DNA from: Streptomyces qinglanensis
GTDB taxonomy: Bacteria > Actinomycetota > Actinomycetes > Streptomycetales > Streptomycetaceae
Assembly: GCF_900111245.1 (NCBI RefSeq)
Contig: NZ_FOGO01000007.1
Location: 304,137 to 368,136, forward strand
DNA length: 64,000 nt
Direction of reading: 5' to 3'
Shown piece after piece: positions 34,885-43,802 of this stretch. The notes below the pieces were generated by a model. The model searched no databases, was not told the origin of the DNA, and saw only the letters and a program-made list of their open reading frames with translations. Numbering within the stretch: position 1 is the first letter of the stretch; every line of letters starts with the position of its first letter. Made by a program: the position numbers and the translations under genes.

Positions 34885-37611
34885 ATGCAGCCGGCCGCCG
34901 CGGGGACCGAGCAGTCGCAGCTCCCCGTGGAGGTCGACCCGCGGGAACCGCTGGCGCGCCTCCGCCAGGATCTGAGGACCGGTTCGGAGGGGCTCTCGCG
35001 GCGTGAGGCGGACAGACGCGCCGCCGTGTACGGCCCCAACGAGGTCCGCCGGGAGCATCGCGGACAACTGCGGCGCGAGTTGGCACGGCAACTGGTGCAT
35101 CCGCTCGCGCTGCTGCTGTGGGGGGCCGCGGGACTGGCCTTCGTCGCCGGTACGCGTGTGCTGGGCGTGGCGATCGTCGCCGTCATCCTCCTCAACGCCG
35201 GGTTCGCGCTGCTGCAGGAGCGGCAGGCGGAACGCGCTGTCGAAGCGCTGGCCGACTACCTCCCGGCACATTCCCGCGTGATACGGGACGGCGGGGAGCA
35301 GACCGTCGAGTCGACGCAGCTCGTTCCGGGCGATCTGATCCTGCTGGACGAGGGCGACAAGGTGCCCGCCGATGTGCGGCTGGTGGAGGGGGCCGTGGAG
35401 ATCGACCTGTCGATGCTGACAGGCGAGTCCGCCCCGGTGGAGCGGGCCGCGGGCCAGGCAGCGGCCGACGCGCCGACCCTGCGCGAACCGAATCTGGCCT
35501 TCAGCGGCACCACGTGCGTCGAGGGGCAGGCGAAAGCCATCGTCTTCGCGACCGGCCGGCACACCGAACTGGGCCGGATCGCCGCGCTCAGCCAGCGCAC
35601 CCGGCGCGAGGGGAGTCCGCTGGAGCTCCAGGTCAAGCGGGTGGCCTGGCTGATCGCCGCGGTCGCTGTCGGCATGGGTGCGGTCTTCCTGCTGATCGGG
35701 ACGGCGTCGGGCCTCCCGGTCAGGGACGCGCTGACGTTCGCGATCGGCCTGCTGGTCGCGAACGTCCCCGAGGGGCTGCTGCCGACGATCACCCTGGCGC
35801 TCGCCCTGGGGGTGCGGTTGCTGGCCCGGCAGGGCGCGGTCGTCAAACGTCTCAGCGCGGTCGAGACGCTGGGTTCGACGCATGTGATCTGCACCGACAA
35901 GACCGGGACCCTCACCCGCAATCGGATGCGCCTGCGGACGGTGTGGACGCCGCTCGGCGGGGAGCGCGGCGTCGAGGAGCCGGACCCGGGCGACGACGTC
36001 GGCAGGCTCGCGGAGGCGATGGCCGAGTGCACGACCGTCACCCGCGGCGAGGACGGGGCGTTCACCGGCGACCCCACGGAGGTCGCACTGGTCGAGGGAG
36101 CCGCGTGCCTGGACCGGGATCCCGACCTGGGTGCGCGGGACCTGCGCAGACGGGCCCTGTTCCGCTTCGACCCCCGGCTGCGGATGATGTCGGTCGTCAG
36201 CGACCTGCGGGACACACCGACGGTCAGCGTCAAGGGCGCTCCGGAAGCGCTGCTGCCCCGGCTGGGCTGTAGCGCCGACGCCGACGCGGTGCGCGCGGCC
36301 GCGGACGCCATGGCGCAGGAGGGGCTGCGCGTCCTCGCCGTCGCCACGCGGAGCCCGGCGACCGCAGAGGTGCCGGCGCGGCGCGAGGACGTCGAGTGCG
36401 ACCTGGAGCTGCTGGGTCTGGTCGGTCTCCACGACCCGCCGCGCCCCGAGGTGGCCGGCGCGGTGCGCCGCTGCCATCAGGCCGGGCTTCGGGTGCACGT
36501 CGTCACCGGGGACAACGGCGCCACCGCCGCCGCCGTGGCCCGTGAGGTGGGCATCGGCGACCCCGAGCTGAGCGTCCTGGCGGATGCCGAGGCGGTGGGC
36601 GAACAGCGGCTGGACGAACTGCTCGCCTCCCCTGCCGAAGTGGTCTTCGCCCGGGCCTCCCCGGAGACGAAGCTGCGAGTGGCGGACGCGCTGCGCGACC
36701 AGGGCCAGATCGTGGCGATGACCGGCGACGGGGTCAACGACGCGCCCGCACTGCACCGGGCGCACATCGGGGTCGCGATGGGCCTGTCCGGCACCGACGT
36801 CGCCAGGGAAGCCGCCACGATGGTGCTCACGGACGACAACTTCGCCACCATCGTCAAGGCGGTGGAATCCGGACGCCGGGTCTACGACAACATCCGCAAG
36901 TTCATCCTCTACATCTTCGCGCACGCCGTCCCGGAGATCGTGCCCTTCCTGGTGTACGCGCTCAGCGGGGGCACGATCCCGCTGCCTTTGACGGTCCTGC
37001 AGATCCTCGCGATCGACCTGGGCACCGAGACGCTGCCCGCACTGGCGCTGGGCCGGGAACCGGCCGAGCCCGGGCTGATGACCAGACCGCCCAGACGCTC
37101 CGGACGGGGTTCCGGAGTGATCACCAGGGACATGCTGTTCCGGGCGTGGGCCTTTCTGGGACTGCTCTCCACCGCGCTGGTGATGGGAGCCTACTTCTAC
37201 GTGCTGTGGCGTGCCGGGTGGACGCCCGGTGCCTCCACCGCCGAGGGCAGCGGGCTGCACCAGGACTATCTGACCGCCACCACCGCGACCTTCGCGGGCA
37301 TCGTCATGTGCCAGGTCGGCACGGCGATGGCGGCCCGGACCGACCGGGCGTCCCTGCGCGAGGTCGGGTGGGCCTCCAATCCGCTGCTGCTGGCCGGCAT
37401 CGTCTTCGAACTCGCCTTCACGGCAGTGCTGATCTGGGTGCCGCCCTTCCAGAGCGTCTTCGGCACCGCCCCGTTGCCCTGGGACGTGGTGGCGCTGCTG
37501 CTGACGTTCCCCGTACTGGTCTGGGGCGCCGACGAGCTCCGGCGCTCGCTGCGGCGGCGCCGCGAAACGGTCCGGGGCAGCCGGGCCGCCGGTGCGGCAG
37601 ACCAGGAGTGA
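34885..37611 (+). CDS. P-type (P2) cation-transporting ATPase, CtpF-like
   Basis: A 908-residue ion pump with all catalytic motifs: actuator LTGESAPVE, phosphorylation site ICTDKTGTLTRNRM near residue 345, nucleotide-binding KGAPE, and hinge MTGDGVNDAPAL near 615. The helix-4 segment NVPEGLLPTITLALALG and the following SAVETLGSTHVICTDKTGT resemble the Na+/K+-ATPase (P2C) branch more than the usual Ca2+ form. About ten helices with a cation_ATPase_C region. Its cluster context matches mycobacterial ctpF. The transported ion is not decided by sequence. Confidence 0.88.
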   Translation: MQPAAAGTEQSQLPVEVDPREPLARLRQDLRTGSEGLSRREADRRAAVYGPNEVRREHRGQLRRELARQLVHPLALLLWGAAGLAFVAGTRVLGVAIVAVILLNAGFALLQERQAERAVEALADYLPAHSRVIRDGGEQTVESTQLVPGDLILLDEGDKVPADVRLVEGAVEIDLSMLTGESAPVERAAGQAAADAPTLREPNLAFSGTTCVEGQAKAIVFATGRHTELGRIAALSQRTRREGSPLELQVKRVAWLIAAVAVGMGAVFLLIGTASGLPVRDALTFAIGLLVANVPEGLLPTITLALALGVRLLARQGAVVKRLSAVETLGSTHVICTDKTGTLTRNRMRLRTVWTPLGGERGVEEPDPGDDVGRLAEAMAECTTVTRGEDGAFTGDPTEVALVEGAACLDRDPDLGARDLRRRALFRFDPRLRMMSVVSDLRDTPTVSVKGAPEALLPRLGCSADADAVRAAADAMAQEGLRVLAVATRSPATAEVPARREDVECDLELLGLVGLHDPPRPEVAGAVRRCHQAGLRVHVVTGDNGATAAAVAREVGIGDPELSVLADAEAVGEQRLDELLASPAEVVFARASPETKLRVADALRDQGQIVAMTGDGVNDAPALHRAHIGVAMGLSGTDVAREAATMVLTDDNFATIVKAVESGRRVYDNIRKFILYIFAHAVPEIVPFLVYALSGGTIPLPLTVLQILAIDLGTETLPALALGREPAEPGLMTRPPRRSGRGSGVITRDMLFRAWAFLGLLSTALVMGAYFYVLWRAGWTPGASTAEGSGLHQDYLTATTATFAGIVMCQVGTAMAARTDRASLREVGWASNPLLLAGIVFELAFTAVLIWVPPFQSVFGTAPLPWDVVALLLTFPVLVWGADELRRSLRRRRETVRGSRAAGAADQE

Positions 37612-37801
37612 CCGGGGTCCGCGGGGATCGGAGGGGGACCCGGTGGACCGGCGCCGCAGCGAGAGAGCCCCCGGGAGGCCGCCGAGGGGGGGTTGCGGGC
37701 CACCGGGTGGGCGCTGCTTCCGGTTGCCGGGCTCCGGCCGGTGCGGGACCGTGCGAGGAAGCGAACGTGATGTCGTCCCGGAGCCAGGGCGGTGCTTTCC
37801 C

Positions 37802-38692
37802 GTGCGATTGCCGCAGACAGTAGTCGGAACGGACGGTTCGCCTCCGGCCGCGGTCGCGGTGGAGCACGCCGCCCGGGAGGCCGCGTGCCGCGGCACACGG
37901 CTGCGGATCGTGCACTCCGTCGACTGGGTACCGCCTCCCGGAATCGCCACCGCGCTGGACGAAGCCGGTCGGCGGGCGCTGCGGGAGAGCGGCGAGCACG
38001 TGCTCTCCGAGTCCGAGGCGCGGGCCCGGTCCGTCGCGCCGGACATCGATGTCCGCACCACCCTGGCGAAGGGGGATCCGCGGCCGGTGCTCGCGGAACT
38101 GTCCCGGGAGGCGCTGATGACCGTCGTCGGCAGCAGCGGGAGCAGCGGCATCACCAGCGGCCTGCTCGGGTCCGTCTCCAGGCATCTGACGACCCGGGCC
38201 GAGGGACCCGTGCTGGTGGTCCGGGAGACTCCGACGCCCGGCGGGCCCGTCGTCGTGGGTGTCGACGGCTCCTCCCCGGCGGAGGCCGCGACAGCTTTCG
38301 CCTTCGCCGAGGCCGCGGCCTGCGGCGGGCCCCTGGTGGCTCTGCACGCCTGGTCGGAGTGGAGCGTGCCACCGGTGCCGCCGCCCGATCCGACGCTGCG
38401 GTACGCGAAGGCCCCCGGAGAACTGCAGGCCGGGGAGGAGCGCCTGCTGGCGGAGTTGCTGTCCGGGTGGAGCGAACGCTGTCCGGACGTCGCCGTCGAG
38501 CGCCGCGCCGTACGCGAACGACCGCGGCAGGCGCTGATCGCGGCGAGCCGGACGGCCCGGCTGCTCGTGGTCGGCAGCAGAGGTGAAGGAGGCTTCGCGG
38601 GACTGCGCCTGGGCTCGGTCAGCATCGCGGTCCTCCACCACGCACACTGCCCGGTCGCCGTGGTGCGCGGACGGGAGAACGGCTCTCAGTAG
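37802..38692 (+). CDS. Universal stress protein, tandem UspA domains
   Basis: A 296-residue protein with two Usp domains. Domain 1 begins LPQTVVGTDGSPPA and ends with the ATP-loop-like VVGSSGSSGITSGLLGSVS; domain 2 begins VVVGVDGSSPAEA and ends VVGSRGEGGFAGLRLGSVS. The G-2x-G-9x-G(S/T) pattern suggests ATP binding. The GTG at 37802 lacks a clear ribosome-binding site, whereas a strong gaggaag-ATG at 37770 is in another frame (see findings). It is probably in the same unit as the upstream ATPase. Confidence 0.85.
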   Translation: MRLPQTVVGTDGSPPAAVAVEHAAREAACRGTRLRIVHSVDWVPPPGIATALDEAGRRALRESGEHVLSESEARARSVAPDIDVRTTLAKGDPRPVLAELSREALMTVVGSSGSSGITSGLLGSVSRHLTTRAEGPVLVVRETPTPGGPVVVGVDGSSPAEAATAFAFAEAAACGGPLVALHAWSEWSVPPVPPPDPTLRYAKAPGELQAGEERLLAELLSGWSERCPDVAVERRAVRERPRQALIAASRTARLLVVGSRGEGGFAGLRLGSVSIAVLHHAHCPVAVVRGRENGSQ

Positions 38693-39714
38693 CCGGCGGG
38701 ACCGGCGGCGGGGCCGGACTGTTCGAGGAGTGCCGTGCCGAGGGGGGTGGGACTGTGGAGTGCGGTGTTGCGGTGCCGCACGGTGCGGATGAGCCCAGCC
38801 GTGCGCAGCACGGTCGCGTGCTCGCTGGCGCTGGGTGGTGCTGTCCCGCTGCGCGCGGCCAGTTCCTTGGTGGAGCAGCCCGGGTGCTCCGCGATGGCGC
38901 GCAGCACAGCGGCCCTGGTCCGGCCGAGGAGGGAGTCGACCGGTGAGCGGTCCTGCCCGGCCGGAGGCTGCCGCGCAGGGGGGACGCACAGCGGGGTGGA
39001 GGCGGACACCTGCGAGTGGCCGAGGGGGTATCTCAGTACCGGTTGCGGCTCGGCGTCGATGTCGATGGCGGGCCCGTCGGCGAAGAGTGAGGGGACCAGA
39101 AGCATCCCGCGGCCCCCGAGGTGGAGGTCGCCGTCGTACCCGGAGACCATCCTGAACTCCAGTACGGGCGGGTTCCAGCGCACCCGCCGCGGATCCACCG
39201 CGGTGAGGAGCGCTTCCACTCCTCCCGTGAGGACCTGTCGCATCCGCACGGCCCGGTCGTCCGCGACCGCCGCGGCGAGGTGCCCCCAGTACGGGGACAG
39301 CAGCACGGTCCAGACATGGTCCAGGCCGTCGCAGAGCCGCTGCAGCAGCTCCGTGTCGTCGGCCAGGTGCCGCGCCCATGACGGTGGTGCCTGCCACTCC
39401 GCCACATGGGCCAGGTCACCGCGCACCCGGGAGCGGGGAGTCGAGCGCACCTGCTCCAGCAGCTCCTCGGGGCTGCCCGCCTCGGCGGTGGTCAGGAACG
39501 TGGGGGCCCAGCCGCCGGGCGGCACGAGGTCGAGGACCATCCGGGCCTCGGGCCTCAAAGCGGCGCATGCGCTGCGCCGCCACGCCCCGAAGCGCACCGG
39601 GTGGCTGCGGCTCTGCAGGGTGCGTATGGCGGCGCTCAACTCCAGCAGCGGCGCAGGCCGCTCCACCCGGGTGCGCGCCAGATCCTCGACGGTGAAATGG
39701 ATGCGGTAGACCAC
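38686..39714 (-). CDS. Winged-helix (ArsR-like) transcriptional regulator with N-terminal DUF5937-type region
   Basis: A 342-residue protein. The C-terminal 80 residues are an ArsR-type winged helix: VLRAIAEHPGCSTKELAARS, then SASEHATVLRTAGLIRTVRH. The N-terminal 240 residues (MVYRIHFTVEDLARTRV; SPYWGHLAAAVADDR; GGRGMLLVPSLF) match the pattern found in many uncharacterised Streptomyces regulators. It faces the stress protein tail to tail and could sense a small molecule; the target genes are unknown. Confidence 0.83.
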   Translation of the reverse strand: MVYRIHFTVEDLARTRVERPAPLLELSAAIRTLQSRSHPVRFGAWRRSACAALRPEARMVLDLVPPGGWAPTFLTTAEAGSPEELLEQVRSTPRSRVRGDLAHVAEWQAPPSWARHLADDTELLQRLCDGLDHVWTVLLSPYWGHLAAAVADDRAVRMRQVLTGGVEALLTAVDPRRVRWNPPVLEFRMVSGYDGDLHLGGRGMLLVPSLFADGPAIDIDAEPQPVLRYPLGHSQVSASTPLCVPPARQPPAGQDRSPVDSLLGRTRAAVLRAIAEHPGCSTKELAARSGTAPPSASEHATVLRTAGLIRTVRHRNTALHSPTPLGTALLEQSGPAAGPAGY

Positions 39715-39856
39715 GCTCGCGCTCCTGCCCCCACGCGCTCGGTACGCCGGTGTACCGCAATCCTCCCGGTACGCCCTTCTTCGGTCCAGGCCGAATCACG
39801 TCGCGAAAGCCTCCCGGCACGCCCAGAGTTGGCGTCGAACCGAAGGAGGAGCAGAA

Positions 39857-40174
39857 ATGCGAAAGCGTACATCGACCGCTGCGCTGGGCACGGTGCTGGT
39901 GCTGGGCGGGATCGCCGCAGGGGCGGCACCGGCACAGGCGGCGACGTCCGGCGCCGCTCTGACCGGGACGGCACCTGCCTGCGTCCACCGCAGCGTCTCC
40001 AACGACCCGGGCGGGGGCGTCTCCGGCTATCTGCGGAACACCTGCGGAAAGACGATGCGGGTCAAGGTCGTCGTGAAGTACTGGCGCGACACCTCCTGCA
40101 TGACCATCAGGAACAACACGAGCAAGTACGTGCACACCGTCGGCGGTCGATACGACCGGACCGTGACCTGCTGA
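39857..40174 (+). CDS. Small secreted four-cysteine protein, tendamistat-like spacing
   Basis: A 105-residue precursor with a Sec signal peptide (cleavage after GAAPAQA), leaving about 77 residues with four Cys. The second-to-third Cys spacing (18) and the NTCGKTMRVKVVVKYW strand resemble the alpha-amylase inhibitors of the tendamistat family, but the inhibitory WRY motif is absent. ggaggagcag precedes the ATG. It is 37 bases before another secreted protein and probably co-transcribed. Confidence 0.75.
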   Translation: MRKRTSTAALGTVLVLGGIAAGAAPAQAATSGAALTGTAPACVHRSVSNDPGGGVSGYLRNTCGKTMRVKVVVKYWRDTSCMTIRNNTSKYVHTVGGRYDRTVTC

Positions 40175-40211
40175 CGCCGGCCCTGTTCACCTCACGTCGA
40201 CAAGGGACATC

Positions 40212-40676
40212 ATGAGACGGATCCTGACGACCCTCATCGCAGCGGCGGGCCTCATCGTCGCGGTACCGGGTTCGGCGAACGCAGCCGACGAGTGGTACAC
40301 CTCGAGCACGTATCCGGGCAGCAAGGGGTACGGCTACGTGGGCTCCGCCAGCAGTACGGTCAGTGGCGTGTACCAGCACCTGTCGATGTACCGGACCAAC
40401 AACTACGTCGCCCTGTGGACCGGCATCGGGGACGAAGCGACCGACGGATACTGCGCGGGGCAGGAGATCGCCTACCAGATCTACACGAACGGGACCTGGT
40501 CGGGCTACCACTACCGGATGGCCCCGGTCCACGACTGCACGACCAACGGGGCGGACAACTCAGGCGGATACTTCTACAGCAGGTACAAGACGCGCAATGT
40601 CCACTCGCGCGCCTGCCACGTCGACTCCAGCGGCCGGAAGATCCACTGCGAGAGCAAGTGGCACGGTCCGATCTGA
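40212..40676 (+). CDS. Secreted hypothetical protein (154 aa)
   Basis: Signal peptide MRRILTTLIAAAGLIVAVPG with cleavage after SANA. The mature 130 residues are rich in Tyr, Ser, Asn and Gly, contain four Cys (GYCAGQE, HDCTTN, RACHV, IHCES) and look like a beta-rich extracellular domain. No family recognised. It follows the four-Cys protein and ends at a strong terminator. Confidence 0.75.
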   Translation: MRRILTTLIAAAGLIVAVPGSANAADEWYTSSTYPGSKGYGYVGSASSTVSGVYQHLSMYRTNNYVALWTGIGDEATDGYCAGQEIAYQIYTNGTWSGYHYRMAPVHDCTTNGADNSGGYFYSRYKTRNVHSRACHVDSSGRKIHCESKWHGPI

Positions 40677-40699
40677 TCCACTGCCGCCGCGCAGCGACG

Positions 40700-40726
40700 G
40701 GCCCCGCTCACCGCGAGCGGGGCCTT
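40700..40726 (+). terminator. Terminator after the secreted-protein pair
   Basis: Perfect 10-bp stem ggccccgctc / gagcggggcc with a 5-base loop and tt following, 24 bases after the stop. Confidence 0.85.
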
Positions 40727-40733
40727 GTGGCGG

Positions 40734-40871
40734 GTACGCGTCGGGTCGACGGTCGGCGTGCTGGGCGATCAGCCACGCCGCGCGGGCGGTCTCCTCGCCG
40801 ACCGGCTCCGCCGTCGGCCAGCCGCATACGTCCGTGATGTCGCCGAGTCGGTCACCGTGCCGGGCGGTCAG
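40734..40871 (-). pseudogene. Fragment of a DUF6624-type protein
   Basis: The frame reads DITDVCGWPTAEPVGEETAR followed by AAWLIAQHAD, which closely resembles the core of DUF6624 proteins (GWPG..LVG..GARAAWLIAQHAD). The C-terminal third expected for the family is replaced by the neighbouring terminator and the N-terminal region does not continue convincingly. It is a short decayed remnant. Confidence 0.5.
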
Positions 40872-41606
40872 CCGGCCTTCGCCACACCAACTGCCGGATG
40901 GGGCGTCGCAGTCCGCGTGGGCCGACGTCCGGTGCTCGGCCGCGGTCGTGGCGGTGGATCCCTCCGCCGGTACGGCACTGTCGTGCGCCACTCGCGGCTC
41001 CCCGTCCGGCCTGGTGCGTTGTGCTCGTCACCCGGAGCTCCATGGGCGCACGACGACCACGAAGATCGTTCCGGCGGACGGTCAGCGGACGGTGACAGGC
41101 GCCTTCCCGGACTGCGACACTGAGAGTGTTCCCGACCGCAAGGCGTCTCCTGGGCCGTCGAGTCGGTCGCCGTCAGCACCTCCATCCCCTCCCCGACGGG
41201 GTACCACCGCGGACGGCTCGCCCCGTGTCCACCCATGGCCGCGACGGCATGGCCGCCGGGACGGTCGGGAGCGGTCGTAGGATTTCCGGGTGTGCGGACG
41301 CCGGTGGCTTGCAGCGTCGTCCCGGCGGCCGATCGTGTCCCGTACGGAGGCGACCGCCCCGGCGATGCGGAGGTCGCGCTGTCGGGGACACACGCCGCGG
41401 CGGGCCGGCAGTCGTGGCGGTCCGCCCGGATCGGGCGGGAAGCAGCCGGTGGCGCCCGGCTCACTCACCGCGCGCGCCCGCCGGTTCACGTCGCGGCCGC
41501 TGCGGCGGCCGGGACACGGTGCCGCGCCGGACGCCGGACGCCGGCAAGAAGTACAGGCCGTGCACAAGCCCGGTATCGGAACGAAGCGAAGGTCCCAGGA
41601 GGTCCC
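40872..41606. other. Non-coding stretch upstream of the MBL-fold gene
   Basis: No domain or convincing start on either strand apart from the DUF6624 remnant at its left edge. Confidence 0.45.
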
Positions 41607-42851
41607 GTGGCCGACTCAGACGCCCCGAATCCGCCGCTCACCCAGGCGCGGACGTTGCGACCCGTCGCTTTCGGAGCCGATCCCACCGGTGAGCGCATGG
41701 CGCGGATCCGCCGCTCTCCGCATTTCGCGGACGGGGTGTTCCAGAACCCCGACAACCCCGAGGGGCCCCGGGCCCGCCCTTCCGGATCCAGGCTCGACTT
41801 CGCGAAACGGTACTTCCAGAAGGAAGCGCGCAGGCGACGCCGACCCGCCGGGCCCATACCCCTGCACCCCACCACGGCGGAGGACCTCGCCCGGCCGCCG
41901 GCCACCGGGCTGCGGCTCACCTGGGCGGGTCACTCCAGCGTGCTCGCCGAGATCGACGGCCGACGGGTGCTGTTCGACCCCGTGTGGGGGCGGCGCTGCT
42001 CCCCGTTCTCGTTCGCCGGGCCGAAGCGACTGCACGCCGTTCCGCTGCCGCTGGCCTCGCTCGGCGCGGTGGACGTGGTCGTCATCTCCCACGACCACTA
42101 CGACCACCTCGACCTGCCCACGATCCGCGCACTGGCCTCGACGGACACGGTCTTCGCTGTGCCGCTCGGCGTGGGCGCGCACCTGGAGCGCTGGGGCGTC
42201 CCGAGCGACCGGCTGCGCGAGCTGGACTGGTGGGAGTCGACGCACGTCCGGGGTCTGCGGCTGACCGCGACCCCGGCCCGGCACTTCTGCGGTCGGGGAC
42301 TGCGCAACCGGCAGCACACCCTCTGGGCGTCCTGGGTGGCCGAGGGGCCCTCCGGGCACCGGGTCCTCCACAGCGGCGACACCGGCTACTTCCCCGGATT
42401 CCGGGACATCGGCGCGGAGCACGGCCCCTTCGACGCGACCATGATCCAGATCGGGGCGTACAGCGAGTACTGGCCCGACATCCACATGACGCCGGACGAG
42501 GGTGTGCGGGCCCATCTGGACCTGCAGGGAGGGAATCCGCACGGGGTGATGCTGCCCATCCACTGGGCGACCTTCACTCTCGCGCCGCACCCGTGGGACG
42601 AGCCCGGGGAAGGCACCCTCGCGGCGTGCGAGGAGGCCGGCGCCCGGGCCGCTCTGCCCCTCCCGGGCGAACCGTTCGAGCCCACCGCGGAGGACGTCCC
42701 CTCCGCCCCGTGGTGGCGCACCGTCGCCCGGACCCCGGCCCCCGGTCGCCCGGCGGCGGAGGCACCGGCCGGGGCACCGGCGGACGCACCGGGTGCCGCG
42801 GCTCCGCAGGTGGCCGAATCGTCCGGGAACGCGGCCGAGTCCCCGGGGTGA
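41607..42851 (+). CDS. MBL-fold metal-dependent hydrolase (UlaG/NAPE-PLD-like)
   Basis: A 414-residue enzyme with the metallo-beta-lactamase metal motif SHDHYDHLD near residue 160, HFCGRG near 230, HSGDTGYFPGF near 258 and PIHWATF near 318. This set matches the COG2220 group, whose members include NAPE-PLD-type phosphodiesterases and UlaG-type lactonases. The last 60 residues are a Pro/Ala-rich tail. The GTG at 41607 follows a perfect aggagg. The substrate is unknown. Confidence 0.87.
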   Translation: MADSDAPNPPLTQARTLRPVAFGADPTGERMARIRRSPHFADGVFQNPDNPEGPRARPSGSRLDFAKRYFQKEARRRRRPAGPIPLHPTTAEDLARPPATGLRLTWAGHSSVLAEIDGRRVLFDPVWGRRCSPFSFAGPKRLHAVPLPLASLGAVDVVVISHDHYDHLDLPTIRALASTDTVFAVPLGVGAHLERWGVPSDRLRELDWWESTHVRGLRLTATPARHFCGRGLRNRQHTLWASWVAEGPSGHRVLHSGDTGYFPGFRDIGAEHGPFDATMIQIGAYSEYWPDIHMTPDEGVRAHLDLQGGNPHGVMLPIHWATFTLAPHPWDEPGEGTLAACEEAGARAALPLPGEPFEPTAEDVPSAPWWRTVARTPAPGRPAAEAPAGAPADAPGAAAPQVAESSGNAAESPG

Positions 42852-43243
42852 GGGACCCGCACCGGTCGGCTCCTCGCGGCCGGCCGGCTGCGGCGGGCTC
42901 CGGCGGCCGCGGGATCGCCGTGTCGGGGTGGTCGCGCGCTCGGCCGCCCGCGGCCGGCGGTCCAGGCGCCGGTGACGGTGACCCGCGCACCCGGGGGCCT
43001 GCGTTGGGTACGCCCGCGCAGGCGCCGATGCGCTGCCCCGCGGCGCGCCGCGCTGCGGACCGGCAGGCCACCTCGTAAAACGCGCCTCTTGTGCTAATTT
43101 GTCCCATTCGATCACGTGACCGGCGAGGGCGGGACACCGATCCGGCTCCGGTCACGGCGGCGGTGCGGTGGCGGTCCGGTCCGGTCCGGTCCGGTCCAGG
43201 GTGCCGCTGCTGACGGAGAGCGACAGTCGAGGACGAGCGAGCC
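42852..43243. other. Intergenic region with a short GGTCC repeat
   Basis: Non-coding. An AT-richer patch (gctaatttgtcc) near 43093-43110 may be a promoter for the SRPBCC gene. A ggtcc unit repeats five times at 43173-43197. Confidence 0.5.
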
Positions 43244-43762
43244 ATGAGCGCCATCGAAGAGACGGTTGAGGTCCGGGTTCCGGTGCACACCGCCTACAAC
43301 CAGTGGACCCAGTTCGCCGACTTCCCGCGGTTCATGTCGTCGGTGCGGGAGGTCGAGCAGGTCAAGCCCAACCTCACCCGCTGGGTCGTCGGAGCCGGGC
43401 CGCTGCGCGGCCGGTTCCAGGCGGAGATCGTGGAGCAGCGGCCGGATGCGTATCTGGCCTGGCGGAGCACGGGACGCCGGCACGCGCACAGCGGTGAGGT
43501 GTGCTTCCGGCCCGCGGAGACGGACCGCAGCACGGTCACGGTGCGGATGCGGATGCACTCGCCCGGAGCCGCCCACCGCCTCGCGGCCGCGTCCGGGCTC
43601 CTGCGCGGCACGGTCCGCCGCGAACTGGGCCGCTTCAAGGAGTTCATCGAGGCCGTCGGGGAGGAGTCCGGGGCCTGGCGCGGCAGCATCGGCGACGGTC
43701 GCGTGCAGCCGGAGGAGCCGGAACCTCCCCGCAGCCGGGTACCGCACTGGCCGGTCGGCTGA
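43244..43762 (+). CDS. SRPBCC / polyketide-cyclase-like protein
   Basis: A 172-residue protein of the START/Bet v1-like superfamily: TVEVRVPVHTAYNQWTQFAD at the start, FPRFMSSVREVEQ, then alternating strands and a long C-terminal helix (GTVRRELGRFKEFIEAVGE). Such proteins bind hydrophobic ligands; many in actinobacteria are annotated cyclase/dehydrase. It is 40 bases upstream of the YdeP-like gene, suggesting one operon. Confidence 0.82.
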   Translation: MSAIEETVEVRVPVHTAYNQWTQFADFPRFMSSVREVEQVKPNLTRWVVGAGPLRGRFQAEIVEQRPDAYLAWRSTGRRHAHSGEVCFRPAETDRSTVTVRMRMHSPGAAHRLAAASGLLRGTVRRELGRFKEFIEAVGEESGAWRGSIGDGRVQPEEPEPPRSRVPHWPVG

Positions 43763-43802
43763 TCCGGAACGGAATCGGTAGCGGAAGCGAGGGGCGAGCC
43801 TG

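Noticed and set aside
34456..38625. A 1389-codon open frame on the minus strand
   Set aside because: It is antisense to the P-type ATPase and stress protein genes, low-complexity, and has no domain; long antisense frames are expected in high-GC DNA.
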